A stretch of 64,000 nt of DNA, taken from contig JAXGGA010001634.1 in assembly GCA_038373865.1 (NCBI GenBank), positions 81,476 to 145,475 on the forward strand. The letters run 5' to 3'. Source of the DNA: Uloborus plumipes. Its lineage: Eukaryota > Arthropoda > Arachnida > Araneae > Uloboridae. Below the pieces are notes generated by a model that was not told where the DNA came from, made no database searches, and saw nothing but the letters and a program-made list of their open reading frames with translations. Position numbers and translations under genes: made by a program. The first letter of the stretch is position 1. Each line of letters begins with the position of its first letter. Below, one piece after another: positions 46,918-58,812 of this stretch.

Positions 46918-47431
46918 CAGGGACGAATACAAGGGAAGGGAGTGGGGGGATATCGTCCCTTCTCTGAGGGAATAAGGTTTATTGACACTATTTACATTTT
47001 AAAGGAAAAATTCTTACAAAAAAGGCCGAAAAGTTTTAAAGTTGACTTCATCCTAAAATTAAAAATCTTGTTCCGGTAATTTTCAATATTGAAGTTTAAA
47101 AAAAGGCATTTTTAGACAATGTTTGCTGCTAGCGGAAGGGACATTTAGGGCTTTCCTCAGGATGCGTTTCACAGTTGGAAGTCCAAAACATTTGAGGTCA
47201 ACATTTATAAATCTGTACCTCAGAACCAGACTAACGTAAGTCCATTTTCGTCATTTTTCAGTAGAGGGGAAAAATGATGTATTCGACAATCCCCTCTACC
47301 GAAAAATGACGAAAATGGACTTACGTTAGTCTGGTTCTGAGGTACAGAAATTTGTAAACCAAGATGTGCCGTAAAGAATACGTAATAAAATCAATCACCC
47401 CTCCCTAAAAACATTTCTTGATTCGCCCTTG
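46918..47431. mobile_element. hAT-like element with imperfect 8-bp flanks
   Basis: The left end CAGGGACGAATACAAGGG matches the inverse of the right end (CAAGGGCGAATCAAG). Flanking octamers TTAGAAAG (46910-46917) and TTTTAAAG (47432-47439) agree at 6 of 8 positions. The 514-bp body contains a near-perfect hairpin at 47213-47347 and no transposase. Confidence 0.6.
47213..47347. repeat. Near-perfect 57-bp-stem hairpin
   Basis: 47213-47269 and 47291-47347 are reverse complements with a single mismatch over 57 bases, separated by a 21-base loop. The arms include CAGAACCAGACTAACGTAAG and TCCATTTTCGTCATTTTTC. It lies inside the hAT-like element and is either a separate small insertion or part of its core. 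Confidence 0.9.
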
Positions 47432-47439
47432 TTTTAAAG

Positions 47440-47504
47440 CCTCCTACTCCGACTCCATTACTCCAAAGTCTATCTGAATTCATGGTTCCGACTGCGCAGC
47501 CTTG
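47440..47504. mobile_element. Right-end fragment of the GACTCC-rich hAT family
   Basis: CTCCTACTCCGACTCC...GGTTCCGACTGCGCAGCCTTG resembles the right end of the element at 35991-36753 (GACTCCGCAGCCCTG). No left end or target duplication was found, so it is a diverged fragment abutting the hAT-like element on its left. Confidence 0.55.
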
Positions 47505-47509
47505 TAATA

Positions 47510-50500
47510 AACACATTTTTTTCTCATAAGCTTTGCATTCTTAACACTGGTGCAGTCAGAATTCAACTTTTGGGCTCTAGAGAAATGCGCAGGGTAGGGC
47601 CGTCGAGAGCTAAGGCAGAGTCAGTTTGGTCGTCAAACCCCATCCCCCCAGAAACTTTACAAAATTTATATTACTTCAATATCGAGCTAGGCTGCCAAAA
47701 ATACGGGCTCCTAATTTCTGACCAGACTGAAATGGCTTCCGAAAGAAATGCAAATCAATATTCAATGCTAGAAAACGTTTGTACGAAAAAATATAACGAA
47801 AGCAGTCTAATAATACAACTATTATTATAAGAAATGTATCATCAGAAATGTAAGGAAATAAAAAATAAAAATAAAAAAGAACATTGATGGCACAAGCAAT
47901 AACTATCAGTTTTAAAACGGTAACTTAATCTGTCTTATTTTACGATTACTTCAACTTTGAACATCCGTTTGCAGCTTAATGTTATAGTGCAAAGGTATAA
48001 ACCCGACAGAAGTCTTCTGAATGTTGTGATTTAAGTGAACATTGCGCATAAGTTCCAGAATAACTTGAAACTGCCAACTATAAGTTTTTTTTTTGACGGG
48101 TTGAATGGGGAAAATAACGACTTTGGTCAAGAATATTTTCATCTTGTTGCAAAGATTAAGTTCTCTCTAATCGACTAGTTTTTATTGACAAGTAGTTGCT
48201 AAAAATGTTGGCGTTTAGCTAATACATATTCCTTCGCTGGGGCTTAACTTAAATTTTTGGGGGAGAGGTGAAATTCTCAATTTACCAAATGAAATTCAAA
48301 TTCCACCGAATAATAATAAATATAAGCATTCACACATTCCATCTAATGAGAAGTGTCACTAGGCGTTGTTAAAAAAAAATAATTTGAAAATTGCAATGTT
48401 GCGATAATGTCACCAAACTTGCCATATCGTTAACCATATTTGTAGATGTTTTTTTTTTGCTGGTCACAATGACCTACCGTAATCTCCCATAGAGGAGATT
48501 ACGGTCGGTCATTAATCATTAATTTTATTTTAATTCCTAGTTAATTTAACATTAATTTTTTCCTCATTATATTTTTTTTACATTCGTCATTATTCCTCAT
48601 TCATTTACGGTAGGTCTCCTCTTCATCCGAAATTTCGACTCTTCGTAGTACAATCTTTGAGAATCGTCGTTTCAGATTATTAGAAGATATGTTTTTGAAT
48701 GTATTAAAGGAAAGAAAAATCGAGAAAAAGATGCCAGGAAAAAAGGCAAGAACGGGAAATCTTTTTTTTTTTTTTTTTTTCTTCCTTTCAGATCCGAACA
48801 CAGACAATGTAACAAGCGCAAATTATTCTTAAAGTAAATGCACAAAAAAAAAGGAACAAAACCGGTGGATATAAAAAGTTGAAGACTATAGGAAGTTAAA
48901 GACAAGATAAAAAAGAAGTTAAAACACACTACGTAGAAAGAAGTTGGGGAAAGAGAAAGGTTGATTACAGAAAGAAGAACTGACGCGGAACATTATGTGA
49001 CAAAACTTCTTTCTGCATTGCATTTGGTTGCCATATTTGGCGAAAATCATTTCGATTTGATCGTGGATAATGTTTCCTACCTGCAGCTCTTGAGCAGATT
49101 GTTTCAGGGCAAAACAAAACTGAAATGGTCTGAAAACAAAACAAAACAAAACTGTTTATCTGAAGGGTTCCTTACGATGTCTGCTCCTTATTTGTGTATT
49201 GATGAGAAGAAAACGATTAATACTGGATGAGGGTGAAATGCCGTGTCACAGCCACCGTATCTCCTGGTTTCTCAAAACATTTCGTGCACTCTGGGATTAG
49301 AAGTCAGAGACTATCTCGTTCAGAGCTAATTACGATACCGTAGGTTCATGATTTGGGCTTCATCCAAAGTTCTATTCCTGACTATAAACACAAAATTCAA
49401 TATTGCAGATAAAAGTATAATTTTATTTAGTTTTTCCGTAGATTTTTTTAGGTTATTTTTAAGGAAAATTTTAACTTTATCGAAAATGTAACTTACACTA
49501 GGGGTTCCCAAAAAGGGCGCCAGAAGTTCTGAAGGCACATGCGAATATGGGTGGGCCCCCAAGTGTCCTTGGTATAAATCTACGGACGTTCATACCAGTG
49601 GAAGAAATAAGCGGTCGTTAGTAGCATTTTGCTACCAACATTTTTAATTGGACAAATGGAATTCCAATTTTAGGCGCCAAATTGAACGCCTAAAGTTTCG
49701 GATCACATTTAAACTTTTTTTCTCCCTACTCATCCTAGCTTTGACTTTTGGGATAATTTGAAATGCAAATGATTTCGTCTTTCAAAAATCATTTTCTTTT
49801 GTCTATTTTACAGATAATATGCTATTGACAATGTGCAGCATTTCTATTTGATGAATATTTTTTAGCTTCCAATAACTGTAAGTTTGATTCATTAAAAATG
49901 GCACCTCAGTTGCTCATATTGACGCCTAAAAACTTATTCTAGGCGTCATTATGACGCCTTAACGAACCTTAATGAAATTAAAAATGGGAGGTCTCTAACT
50001 ATCTAATGCACTAACTCGAAATTTCTGAATATTCGCCAATCCAATAATTTGGCGACACTGCTAAAACTCAGACAACAGTTGGTTAACCAACCGTTGTTTT
50101 GATAACCTCAACAAACTAACGATACAAGGCATCAGAGAAAAACCGAGATTAGCGAAGCGTACGGAGGCTCACTTTCACCAAATCACTGGCATTGGTGTCG
50201 GGTCATTAAGGATCTAAGATCGTTGTCGTGAACCTTATGCCATGCGGATGCACCGAGGCTGCAAAGATTTTTTTTTTCTTTTGTGGCATTTCCAGTTTTT
50301 AGTTGAGAAAATGCGAATCTGCTCCTGTTGACGATGAGAATTGCTGCTATTAATGGTTTTTGTATGTGTGAATGGAAGAAAAGGAAAATGATGGTGGCTG
50401 AATCGTGCGAATGAGCAAAAATATACAATGTGCATACAATTGCATGAAATGAAAATTCAGCATAAAGCATAATACGGGCCCATTAAGAGACCATACAGAT

Positions 50501-51755
50501 TGAACTGTAAATGGCGCAATTCTTTTTTTTTTAATAAAGCCCCTTTTTTATCTGCTACCTTGCCCCGATACAGTGTCAGCAGTTTATATTAACCACTTTT
50601 GTTCTGAACAGGTTTGATTCAGTAAAGCGGTGTATTCAATAAAGCAGCTTTTTAATAAAGCTGGGTTTGTTCTGTTATTGACGATTTGATTCGTTAAAGG
50701 GGTTGATTCAATTAAATACCGATTACATTAATCCACGTCCACTGCAGTAGTTTTTTCCAGCAGTTTGCGACGCAGATTAAAAAAAAATAGTCTGCAAGAT
50801 AAACCAACATTAGATTAACCATGAAATTTAATTTTGGCACCAAGAAAAGCTTAAAAATAAGATGCTAATGCAAATAATCTATGCTATCTGTGTATTCTAT
50901 TCCAGAAAATACTATTTTAGTCTTCATTAGCTGGAATTTATATTTTTTATTTCCTTCTAAAATATTGTGTTTCTCTCCCCCAACAGAGAAATAGTCTGTA
51001 TACTTTCCCAAGACTCTGTGAAGCATGCAGCAATGCAGCAGCGTCGCGCTTTTTCTGCAGTCATTTGAAGGCTTAGGGTCATGTTAATCTCCATAGGCGG
51101 CTGGTACACCAAAAAAGTGAGGGGTCAAGAAAAATATGAGATAGGGGGTCGAAAGAAATGGGGGGGGGGGGTTGGATGCAGCAATTTTAAATGGCTTTTA
51201 TTTGATAATAATTTCGCTATGATATTGTATTTTAACATTGTTGATTAATTGACCTCTATAAAATGCGGAATATGGCCTCAAAAAGCAACCTGGCTCGTTG
51301 ATTTTTATCCTTTCTTATGAAATAACATGAAAAAATTTGGAATTTTCAGCTTTTATTTTGGTGAAATTAATCAATCTACTGAGTATAAAATAATTTTTCA
51401 CTCGATCATTACTTTTCGACTGTGAAAAGTGAGGTTTCAAAGCCCCTTTCCTTTTGGAAGTGAGGGAGCAGCCGCCCCTCCCCTCCTGTACGAGCCGATC
51501 TCTAACACAAACGATCGTGTTCGGTTCAATCGAATTCTATCACAGTCAGAAATTACCTTCTCTTCGCCCAAAAGGCAACTTCTCGCAGTGTTATTAGTAG
51601 ATAGAATGCAATCAAATCGAATACGATCGATTCTGCTTAAATGAATAAACCCCTTAATACGCTTCTCAAGATTGACAGCCATTTCTCTATTTTATCTCAC
51701 AATCCAAGAATTGTTATTTCCATTTTAGAATATAAAGCTAAGTTATCCAAAAGAG
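47510..51755. other. Mostly noncoding AT-rich DNA with small palindromes
   Basis: Noted here: a 12-bp-stem hairpin at 48479-48507 (ACCGTAATCTCC), an ~18-20-base T run ending at 48780, repeated AGGCGTC/GACGCCT motifs (49670-49965), a 26-bp palindrome at 50072-50097, a weak pogo-like repeat at 50570-50755 and a 12-base G run at 51160-51171. No gene was recognised. Confidence 0.4.
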
Positions 51756-51768
51756 GAAGGCATCTGAG

Positions 51769-52259
51769 CAGGCCCGTAACCAGACTAATGCTTCGGGGAG
51801 GGTTTTACCAACACATCTCTCGTAAAATATATACGATAAATAAAAATTGGTTTAATGTTCTATATTCTATTGCTTTTTGCTACAGTAGATATTTAAGGGG
51901 CATTAACAGGAAAAATAAGATAATCTATCTTTCCAATGAAGGAAAAAAAAAAATAATGTGTACAAAGTATTTTTGCCCCAGTTAAAAGGTGTATTGTTGT
52001 GTATGAAATTATGTTTGCAAAAACTACTATAAAGATAAATACTGCAAATAAATCTTAATTAATTCGTACTATCATTATTTTTATAATGATAATTTCATTT
52101 TTCAAATGAAATTAAAAAGTAGATAAGGAAACTAAAAGTAAAATAGTAATAATATTATTTTTCAGCAAAAAAGGGCATTCAAAAGCATTTTTTGGAATAG
52201 TTTTGAAAAATTTCGGAGGGGGTTTGAACCCTAAAAACTCTCCCTTAAATACGACCCTG
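51769..52259. mobile_element. hAT-type element with exact 8-bp target duplication
   Basis: CATCTGAG lies immediately outside both ends (51761-51768 and 52260-52267). The ends CAGGCCCGTAACC and CAGGGTCGTATTT (right, inverted) match each other and resemble the MITE at 30033. Subterminal GGGGAGGGTTTTACC on the left and GGGAGAGTTTTTAGGG (right, inverted) extend the similarity. 491 bp, AT-rich interior, no transposase. Confidence 0.85.
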
Positions 52260-52267
52260 CATCTGAG

Positions 52268-52840
52268 CTCTCACGATACGAATCTGCACTAAGAATTAAC
52301 TCCTCCCTCCCTAGAGTATTCAAGACAAATAAATACTCAATGGATCTCTTACATGCCGTATAATTAAACGACTGAAGCTGAATTTGAAGAAGTCTACGCC
52401 GAATCAATACGCCACCCAGATATGATGCAGCTCTGTTATGTTATGTTATAAAATTAAAAAGTACAGATATAAGTTCCCATAGTATACAAAAATGTTGCTT
52501 AGAGGAGTAGTTCGACCACTGATTGAACTTTTCTTAGTGAATTAACAGTGCTTTTTTTAAAAAATATATTTTAAATGCAGTTTTTTAAAGTTTTTTAAAG
52601 AATTTGCAATCATTTCGAAACGAGACGACTATAGAAAATTCTATGTTGTCCTCTAAATAAACGTGTTCATTTATTGATTGTTGCACCACTTTTCCTCAAA
52701 ACTTAATAAAGAGCTAGTCTTCTCTATCGCATCTGTTTTAAAAGTTAAAACTTTTTCATTTTTCTCATTTTAGATGCTAAATATCTTTTTTCCCTCATTT
52801 AGAAACTAAACTTTGCTCATTTCGTTTTTACTATTTATAA
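52268..52840. other. AT-rich noncoding DNA
   Basis: Unremarkable apart from a TTATG-type short repeat at about 52435-52448. Confidence 0.45.
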
Positions 52841-52845
52841 TATAC

Positions 52846-53425
52846 TAGCAGTACCTGCACGGCCTGCGCTTGTGCAGTATTTTTTTTTTTTTTTTGAGAA
52901 ACAGTAATGTTTTTACTTTTAAAACATTTAAGCGTAATCGTAATCTCGAATACTGGAAAGATGGAGTTAAGCCTTGGCTAAGTTCACTTCGTGTTGAAAT
53001 GTCGATGTCAATCTTTCCACGTTTGAACAAAATGGCAGCGGCTATTAAAATTTGATTTTTACTAACTTTAAGCAGTGTAATTTTTCACGTAATTTTCCAA
53101 CATCCCTTTCACGGACCGTAGCGTAGGTAGAAAATGTTCCATTTTAGGATTTTTTTGTAATCTTTCCAATGAGACCAATTCTAAGACGATAATTATTTCT
53201 CTAGATAGAGCCGTTTTTGGATCAAAAATTTAGATTTCGAATTAAAAAAAAAAACTATTCATCGATTTTTTTAAAACCTCGTCTAACAACCTTATCTGAG
53301 CTAACTTGCACCTGCTGTAAAAATTGGAACGAAATCGATCGGGTAGTTTCTGAGTTTATCCCGTACATACATATTTTGGAGTTTGTGTTTTATATACCAG
53401 CGGGTGACCGAGCTCCGCTCGAGGA
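52846..53425. mobile_element. Interspersed repeat fragment (TACTAGCAG...CCGAGCTCCGCTCG)
   Basis: It starts TATACTAGCAGTACCTGCAC and near 53320-53400 contains GAACGAAATCGATCGGGTAG, TTTCTGAGTTTATCCCG and TATATACCAGCGGGTGACC, then the palindromic CCGAGCTCCGCTCG. This layout is familiar to me from abundant arthropod repeats, but the class is not certain. The CCGAG(N)CTCG motif recurs at the start of the neighbouring repeat (53866) and in copy A, so the families may be related. Confidence 0.45.
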
Positions 53426-53765
53426 AAACAGGTGTCGAAGCTAACTCGAAGATTTAAATTTTCAATTGTGATTTATCAAAACATCACACGCCATAAGAAA
53501 ATTTGTGAAACCATTGGTGAAAAGATAACCGGTTAAAGTGCACCATTGTAAACTATTCTAAACAAAGTTAGAGTTTGGAAATTGAACTATTCTATACAAA
53601 GATAAAGTTTGAAAAGTCATAGGAAATAAAATGTAAGTGATAATAAAAAAAAAACTATACAATTAAAGAAATGGTACAAAGTGAGCAGTGTAAAGATTGA
53701 AGTGTGTTGAAGTTCAATATTTTTGACAAATTTATTTAGAAAAACCAAACCCCGTGATTCCTCGT

Positions 53766-53855
53766 GACCAAAAACCCCAGACCCCCAAGTTTACCGGAGT
53801 TAATTAATTCTGGGGCGATTTTTGACTTGGCAACCATTCCTCGTATTACCCCTAA
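53766..53855 (+). repeat. Direct repeat, left copy
   Basis: CCAAAAACCCCAGACCCCC, AAGTTTACCGGAGTT and ATTCTGGGGCGATTTT recur in the same order at 55021-55105, both followed by CATTCCTCGTATTA or CATCTCTCGTATTA. The two direct copies bracket repeat copy B. Confidence 0.85.
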
Positions 53856-54055
53856 CGTGTACCAGGGGACCGAGCCCGCTCGGTTAAAAAAAAAAGAGGT
53901 TTGTAAACTCGTGTTTTTTTCTAAAGTGCGAAGTACTTATTTAGATGAACTTGAAAAGCATTTTTGACCCTTTGGTTGCAATTACGCATTCAAAACAGCC
54001 GTAATTTATTTTAAAAAACACAACCCTATTTAATCCATGCTCACCGTAAAATCAC

Positions 54056-54468
54056 ACCTAATTTCATTTCATTTGGCGCCGAAGCTGCGGGAGGATTTGA
54101 TGCGAATGGATGCAGAGTCCCTGTTCTCCAGTACGCATTTGGTTCCAGTTGGTTTTGACTTTCACTTCACTTCACACTCCAGGTCCCCCCCCCCCCGTAC
54201 ATACCACAACTCGATTTTTAACCGGGATGGGGCCCTGAAGAACGCTGTGCTCATTTTTGAAGAAGGCGCAAGGACCGAGTAAACCCTTGGGCCAGCACAC
54301 CCCAGAGGTTTCGTTTCACTTGGAGGATTTTGTTACCACGAACATTTTTAACGTCCCCCAGCAACCATTAATGAAGACGGTGGACCTTTTAATCGGCGGG
54401 TATATGATCGACCCGAGACCCTCCGGTTACGAGTCCGACGACTTACCGATTGGACTACCGCGGCCTCA
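54056..54468 (-). mobile_element. tRNA-derived SINE, second copy
   Basis: Closely similar to 18931-19338: TTTGGCGCCGAAG, GACTTTCACTTCACTTCACA, CCGGGATGGGGCCCTGAAGA, GGCCAGCACACCC and AACGTCCCCCAGC occur in the same order. Minus-strand A box TAGTCCAATCGG (54446-54457) and B-box-like GGTCGATCATA (54403-54413). A 12-base C run (54185-54196) is private to this copy. No clean target duplication is visible. It has the same plus-strand orientation as the first copy although the host repeat is inverted. Confidence 0.75.
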
Positions 54469-54476
54469 GGCCCCTA

Positions 54477-54706
54477 TATAGACGAGCCGACGCATCAAAA
54501 TCACCACTTTGGATCCAGCGCGTGTGTGAGGATTGTCTTTTCTGGCCAGTTATCGCTTTTTGGTAACTTTTTACGTAAATTTAACAAAGCTTGGCAATGT
54601 CCCGAAACTTTACTCTGGTAACCCTATTTCCTCAACAATAAAAAATGAAAGTGAAAGTTTATGAGTTGGATCCAAAGTGGTGAAAAAATTCGGCGGCCTG
54701 TCTATA
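54477..54706. mobile_element. MITE with ~40-bp terminal inverted repeats
   Basis: The left TATAGACGAGCCGACG...TCACCACTTTGGATCC pairs with the right end, whose inverse is TATAGACAGGCCGCCG...TCACCACTTTGGATCC. 230 bp, noncoding, flanked by TA on the left. It directly abuts the SINE head. Confidence 0.7.
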
Positions 54707-55020
54707 CAGCGGCTCTACCGCTGCCCATACCCAATTCTAACTTTATTTTGATTGATCTCTTTTAAATTTCAAAAGCAATAACAATTCTAACATGTTGCCA
54801 AAAATTATTTGCCAAATACCATAAAAACATAAATTTACGCTGATGGGATTAAATATGAAATCCATTGTTAGCACGCGGTTGCTATGAAACGGTAACAATA
54901 AGAGAAATCATAAAGAAAATGGCGTAGTAAGAAATCTTCTCAAACTTTTAATGAATCCTATCTGTAACTCTGAACTTTTCGACCGTAGCGCTTCAAAACC
55001 GACGCCAATCGATTCTCCGT

Positions 55021-55105
55021 GGCCAAAAACCCCAGACCCCCAAGTTTACCGGAGTTTATTTATTCTGGGGCGATTTTCGACATTACAAACATCTCTCGTA
55101 TTATA
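55021..55105 (+). repeat. Direct repeat, right copy
   Basis: Counterpart of 53766-53855 (CCAGACCCCCAAGTTTACCG, ATTCTGGGGCGATTTTCG). It ends at CGTATTATAGTATAGGA, which looks like a repeat terminus. Confidence 0.85.
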
Positions 55106-55109
55106 GTAT

Positions 55110-58020
55110 AGGATATGAAGATGACTTTTTAGAAGCTAAACTTTGCTATGAAACCTTTTAGAAAATGATCGCAAATCTTTTATTTTGAAGTTGAAGACCT
55201 CTTCAGAAGCTTAGTTCCCTTTTGTTCTGTTTTAGAAATTCGACTTTCACCTTTAAAAGGTATGTTTCACCTTAGTCCTACGATAAAAAGTTATCATTAA
55301 AAGATACGCAGGAATAAATAAATAAAAACGAAAAAGAAAAAAAATCAGGTGAACTAAATAATTGACAGTAACTTGATTGTTCAAAAGATAGGAAAGACAA
55401 TATCTGTAAGTTAATTATTTTTCTTTTGGAAACAATTGTTCTTCATAAATGCTTTGTTAGATTTTTTTTTCATTTATTTCATTTTATTTGCCGTCATTTC
55501 TTACAGAAAAACAAATTATAGAATGTTGATTTGATTACAATTTAGTTTGCTTCAGTATTAGGGAAATACTTTATTTGCATAAGAACAGCAGAATGAGCTT
55601 TTTAACGCAAGAGCAAAAAACTCTTTCAAAATGACTTTTTAAAGAGAAAATATTTAAACCAATAATTCAAAAAATCAGGAAACCGAAATGGTTTCGACAG
55701 GCTAATAAAGAAAATAAAAGTCATTTAAAATGTTTTGTTTGATTTTGAGGAAGACACTTATTTTTTTTTAAGCTGTTGGAGTAGATGAGAGAAAGGATGA
55801 AGGGGGGGGGGGTAATTTTATTGTTTTTATTGTTCTTACTATTATTTCTTTAAACTCAAACCTTTGCATTGGTACATTTCGAACAAAATTAAATTTATTG
55901 TTTCTGCTATGTTTTTGAATATTTTCAAGAGTTTAATTTAATTACTTGCTTTAAAACTTCCAGTTTGGTTGCAATTTTTTTTAACGTGATTTCGTTGGTC
56001 TGTACATAAAAATGTATTTACAAAATGCGTGTATTCTAACAGCTAAACATTTAGTACGGTTTTTTTTATGCAGACTGTTTCTTATATTTTGAGATTGCAA
56101 ATTAACAGAAATAAATAGAAGCAATCATTTTTAAATGCAGAAAAAAAACTGGCTCTTTAATTCAAACGTAAAGGGACACAAGTTGCGGTAATTGCCTAAA
56201 AAACTAGTACTGAAATATCATGAAACATTAAACAATTTATTCAAAGGAAAAAAAAGTGTTTTTAATAACAAGAGCACATCAAAGACTTAACACGTTAGCA
56301 GTCTGCATTGATCATAATTAATGTAGACCGATAACTGTTTTTTAGTTCCCCCCCCCCCTTTTTTTTTGAAAAGTAAATTTCATTTTACAGAAAATGCAAT
56401 TCTGAAGTTTAGGCTCATGTGGTAACTTAAATTTATTTTTAGTTCTTTCCAGTTCGCAAAAATAAATAAGTAAATTACTTAATTTTGCAAATTAAGTATG
56501 TGATGCAATATTTGCCTCGTTAGTTTGTAGTGAGTAAGTGAGTACGTGTAAAATATATTTTATACAGAAATTATTTTCACAGTTCTGAGTGCTAAATTGT
56601 ACTCTAAAATGTATTATTAATCATTTCAACTGATAAATTGGCAGTTATACCTGGACTTTTTAAAAGATGTAAAAATGTAGAACATATGCTTTAAATAATA
56701 AAAAAAATTGCTATTGTTAGTTTCATAAAAATAATGACAAAGTATGTAAGACAATACATGTGCACAGCTTATCAAATCCTTTCACTGAATAGAAACTATA
56801 AGTGAGATGCAAAATTTATTTAAGATTCATGACGTAAGCTTCCAATTGATTGCTAGAAACAAAGGCCGAAATGTTCCACAATTTTCTTTTCGAATCAACA
56901 AACGTGTAAAATATTAACACGCAAGCGAATACCATAATTCCTTTTTTTTCCCTTTTTGTTTTTGTTTCTCAACTATTCTAACCCTTGCTTCAATTGTTCT
57001 GCTGTGCTCAGCGAAGCGTTCAATTCCACAAATATGCCATCCTTTTAATTAAAACGCAAGTATCGCTTCCATGGTTCTTTCTTTGAATAAAAAAAAGAGC
57101 TTCAACCCCCATGGGGTTGCCCACCGTTCAGTGTAACAAAGGTTGCCCGTCTTTCTAAGAAAAGAAAAATTGCATTCCAGAAAGAACTTACATTTTTGCT
57201 CGTTTTAGTTTTTGTACTGGAGAAGATTGTTTCAGAAAGATGTAAACGGGTGGAAAGAAGTGTTTATAGAACGTACAATTCGCGGGAAAATTTTGTTGTG
57301 AGTTTTGTTGAATAACATCAATTTACTCAGGTAAAGAATTCATATAATTCACGGACAACATTTTATTTCTTTAAACAGAAAATTACTCTTGAAGAGTTTA
57401 GCTATCGTAACTGCCTTATCAAAAACCTGTAACAAGGATACGTTTACATTTTTTTTTTTTTTTTTTGCAAAGAGGGATAAGCAGGAAAATTGAATGTATT
57501 ATTAGATCTACTTCCTGTCGAATTCTGAATTGAAGATAAAAAATAAATAGATCCATATTTTAAAAAAAATTTAGGCACCGCAAAATTATTTTTTAAAGCT
57601 TTTATCTTTATATTTAATATTGTGTTAGAATTTGCCTCTATGAAACCAATTTCACTAACACTTTATTAAAATATGATGTTGTCTATATGCGTAATTGTTA
57701 TCTATTGGCGATGTCTCGTTATTGCTCCAAAAACAGTAAAACCTGTAAAGTTAACCACCCTCGTTAGTTGATCACTTGTCTAAGGTGACCGCTTTTGTCA
57801 GGTAGGTACATAATAATTCCTATATCATATCGTACACCAACCTCTATAAGTTGAGAACTGAACAACCTGTCTCAGTTGAGAACTGAAGTACTGCACCATA
57901 AGTGTTTCACACAGGTTTCACCATACGTATTTCAATCCAAATGCGTCTAGGATTTTTAGTGCTTCTAAAAGAAAATTATTGCGAGTTTTTTGATAAAAGA
58001 ATTTTAATACCTTAATATTG
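55110..58020. other. AT-rich noncoding DNA
   Basis: Holds an 11-base G run (55802-55812), an 11-base C run (56348-56358), a T run near 57450-57466 and a pogo/Tigger-like end CAGTAAAACCTGTAAAG with TTAACCACC at 57735-57760 lacking a clear partner. No gene was recognised. Confidence 0.45.
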
Positions 58021-58028
58021 GTTGGAGA

Positions 58029-58191
58029 CAATAGCGTACATAGACTTAGATGCGCCCCCCGCTCCCTATCAAACTATAAAAAATGTGTTTCCCGTTTAAC
58101 TCATAGTGCTATTTTCCTGAATCGTGTGCTCTCAAACCTCATGCCCCCCCCCCCCCCATAGCGGGTTGCGAGGATGCTATGCACGCCACTG
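58029..58191. mobile_element. hAT-like MITE
   Basis: The left end CAATAGCGTACATAG matches the inverse of the right end (CAGTGGCGTGCATAG). Flanking octamers GTTGGAGA (58021-58028) and GTTAGATA (58192-58199) agree at 6 of 8. A 14-base C run lies at 58144-58157. 163 bp, noncoding. Confidence 0.6.
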
Positions 58192-58199
58192 GTTAGATA

Positions 58200-58808
58200 T
58201 GTCACGTTTTTGTTTCAAATCAGAAATAATATTTTTTGTTTCGTATGTCATATATTTCAGTGTGAAACACAAAACGGACAAAAAGTGGTCACTCTTTTGG
58301 CACCAAAGTCTCAAACTCTCGAGTTCGTCTCGCCTTTTATCTTCGTGGTCGCTTTATTTAAATTTATTGTAGAGTTCGAAAAGCACTGAAAGTGTGAAAC
58401 AAGATGATATAACTTCATTGCGCATATCTATTTTCATTAAGATTGGATATTTAAAAACTGAACTTGTCAAAAGGGGCGGACATTTCGCTTAAGTTCCGCT
58501 GAAATGAGAAACAGTTGTGAAAAACTTAACAGATTTTTTTTTTTTTTTTTGTTTATGATTGGGGAGCTCCGCTCTCTCCTGTGTTTGCTGCGCCCCCCGC
58601 TTTACGACTGCTTCATTCAGTTATCTTAACGACTTATACTTCGTATTGACAGGCTGTTTAGACACTAGTTGATTTATGTTTGCTGTCAGATGAAAAAAAA
58701 ATTATTGAGCGAAACTGCTGCTTTAAATGACAATTTAGAATTTAAATCGTACAAATCTGACGGCTCCGCAAGCGAACAAAAACATACGGATAAAATCAGA
58801 AAACATTA
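58200..58808. other. Noncoding DNA
   Basis: No gene or element was recognised. A GC-richer patch near 58560-58605 (GGGGAGCTCCGC, TGCGCCCCCCGC) and a T run at about 58533-58550 are present. Confidence 0.4.
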
Positions 58809-58812
58809 AATA

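Larger units (their letters stand above)
53862..55105 (+). mobile_element. Interspersed repeat, copy B, interrupted by SINE and MITE
   Basis: Matches the reverse complement of 18560-19590: start GGGGACCGAGCCCGCTCGG with an A run, ACAGCCGTAATTTATTTT, CACCGTAAAATCACACC, then after two insertions AACTTTATTTTG, GATTCTAAC/AATTCTAAC with TTGCCAAA, and GTTGCTATGAAACGGTAAC. The SINE (54056-54468) and a MITE (54477-54706) interrupt it at the equivalent of the point where copy A is interrupted. No coding capacity. Confidence 0.6.

Noticed and set aside
46374..46988. 204-codon minus and 156-codon plus overlapping frames
   Set aside because: Overlap on opposite strands in a GC-richer stretch, no recognisable domain, and the minus frame runs into a hAT-like element end.
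49494..49565. hAT-like left end CACTAGGGGTTCCCAAAAAG
   Set aside because: No matching right end or 8-bp duplication found nearby.
53860..54060. LTR retrotransposon bounded by the direct repeats at 53766 and 55021
   Set aside because: Repeats are only ~85 bp, there is no primer-binding site, polypurine tract or gag/pol sequence, and the interior is explained by a known repeat, a SINE and a MITE.
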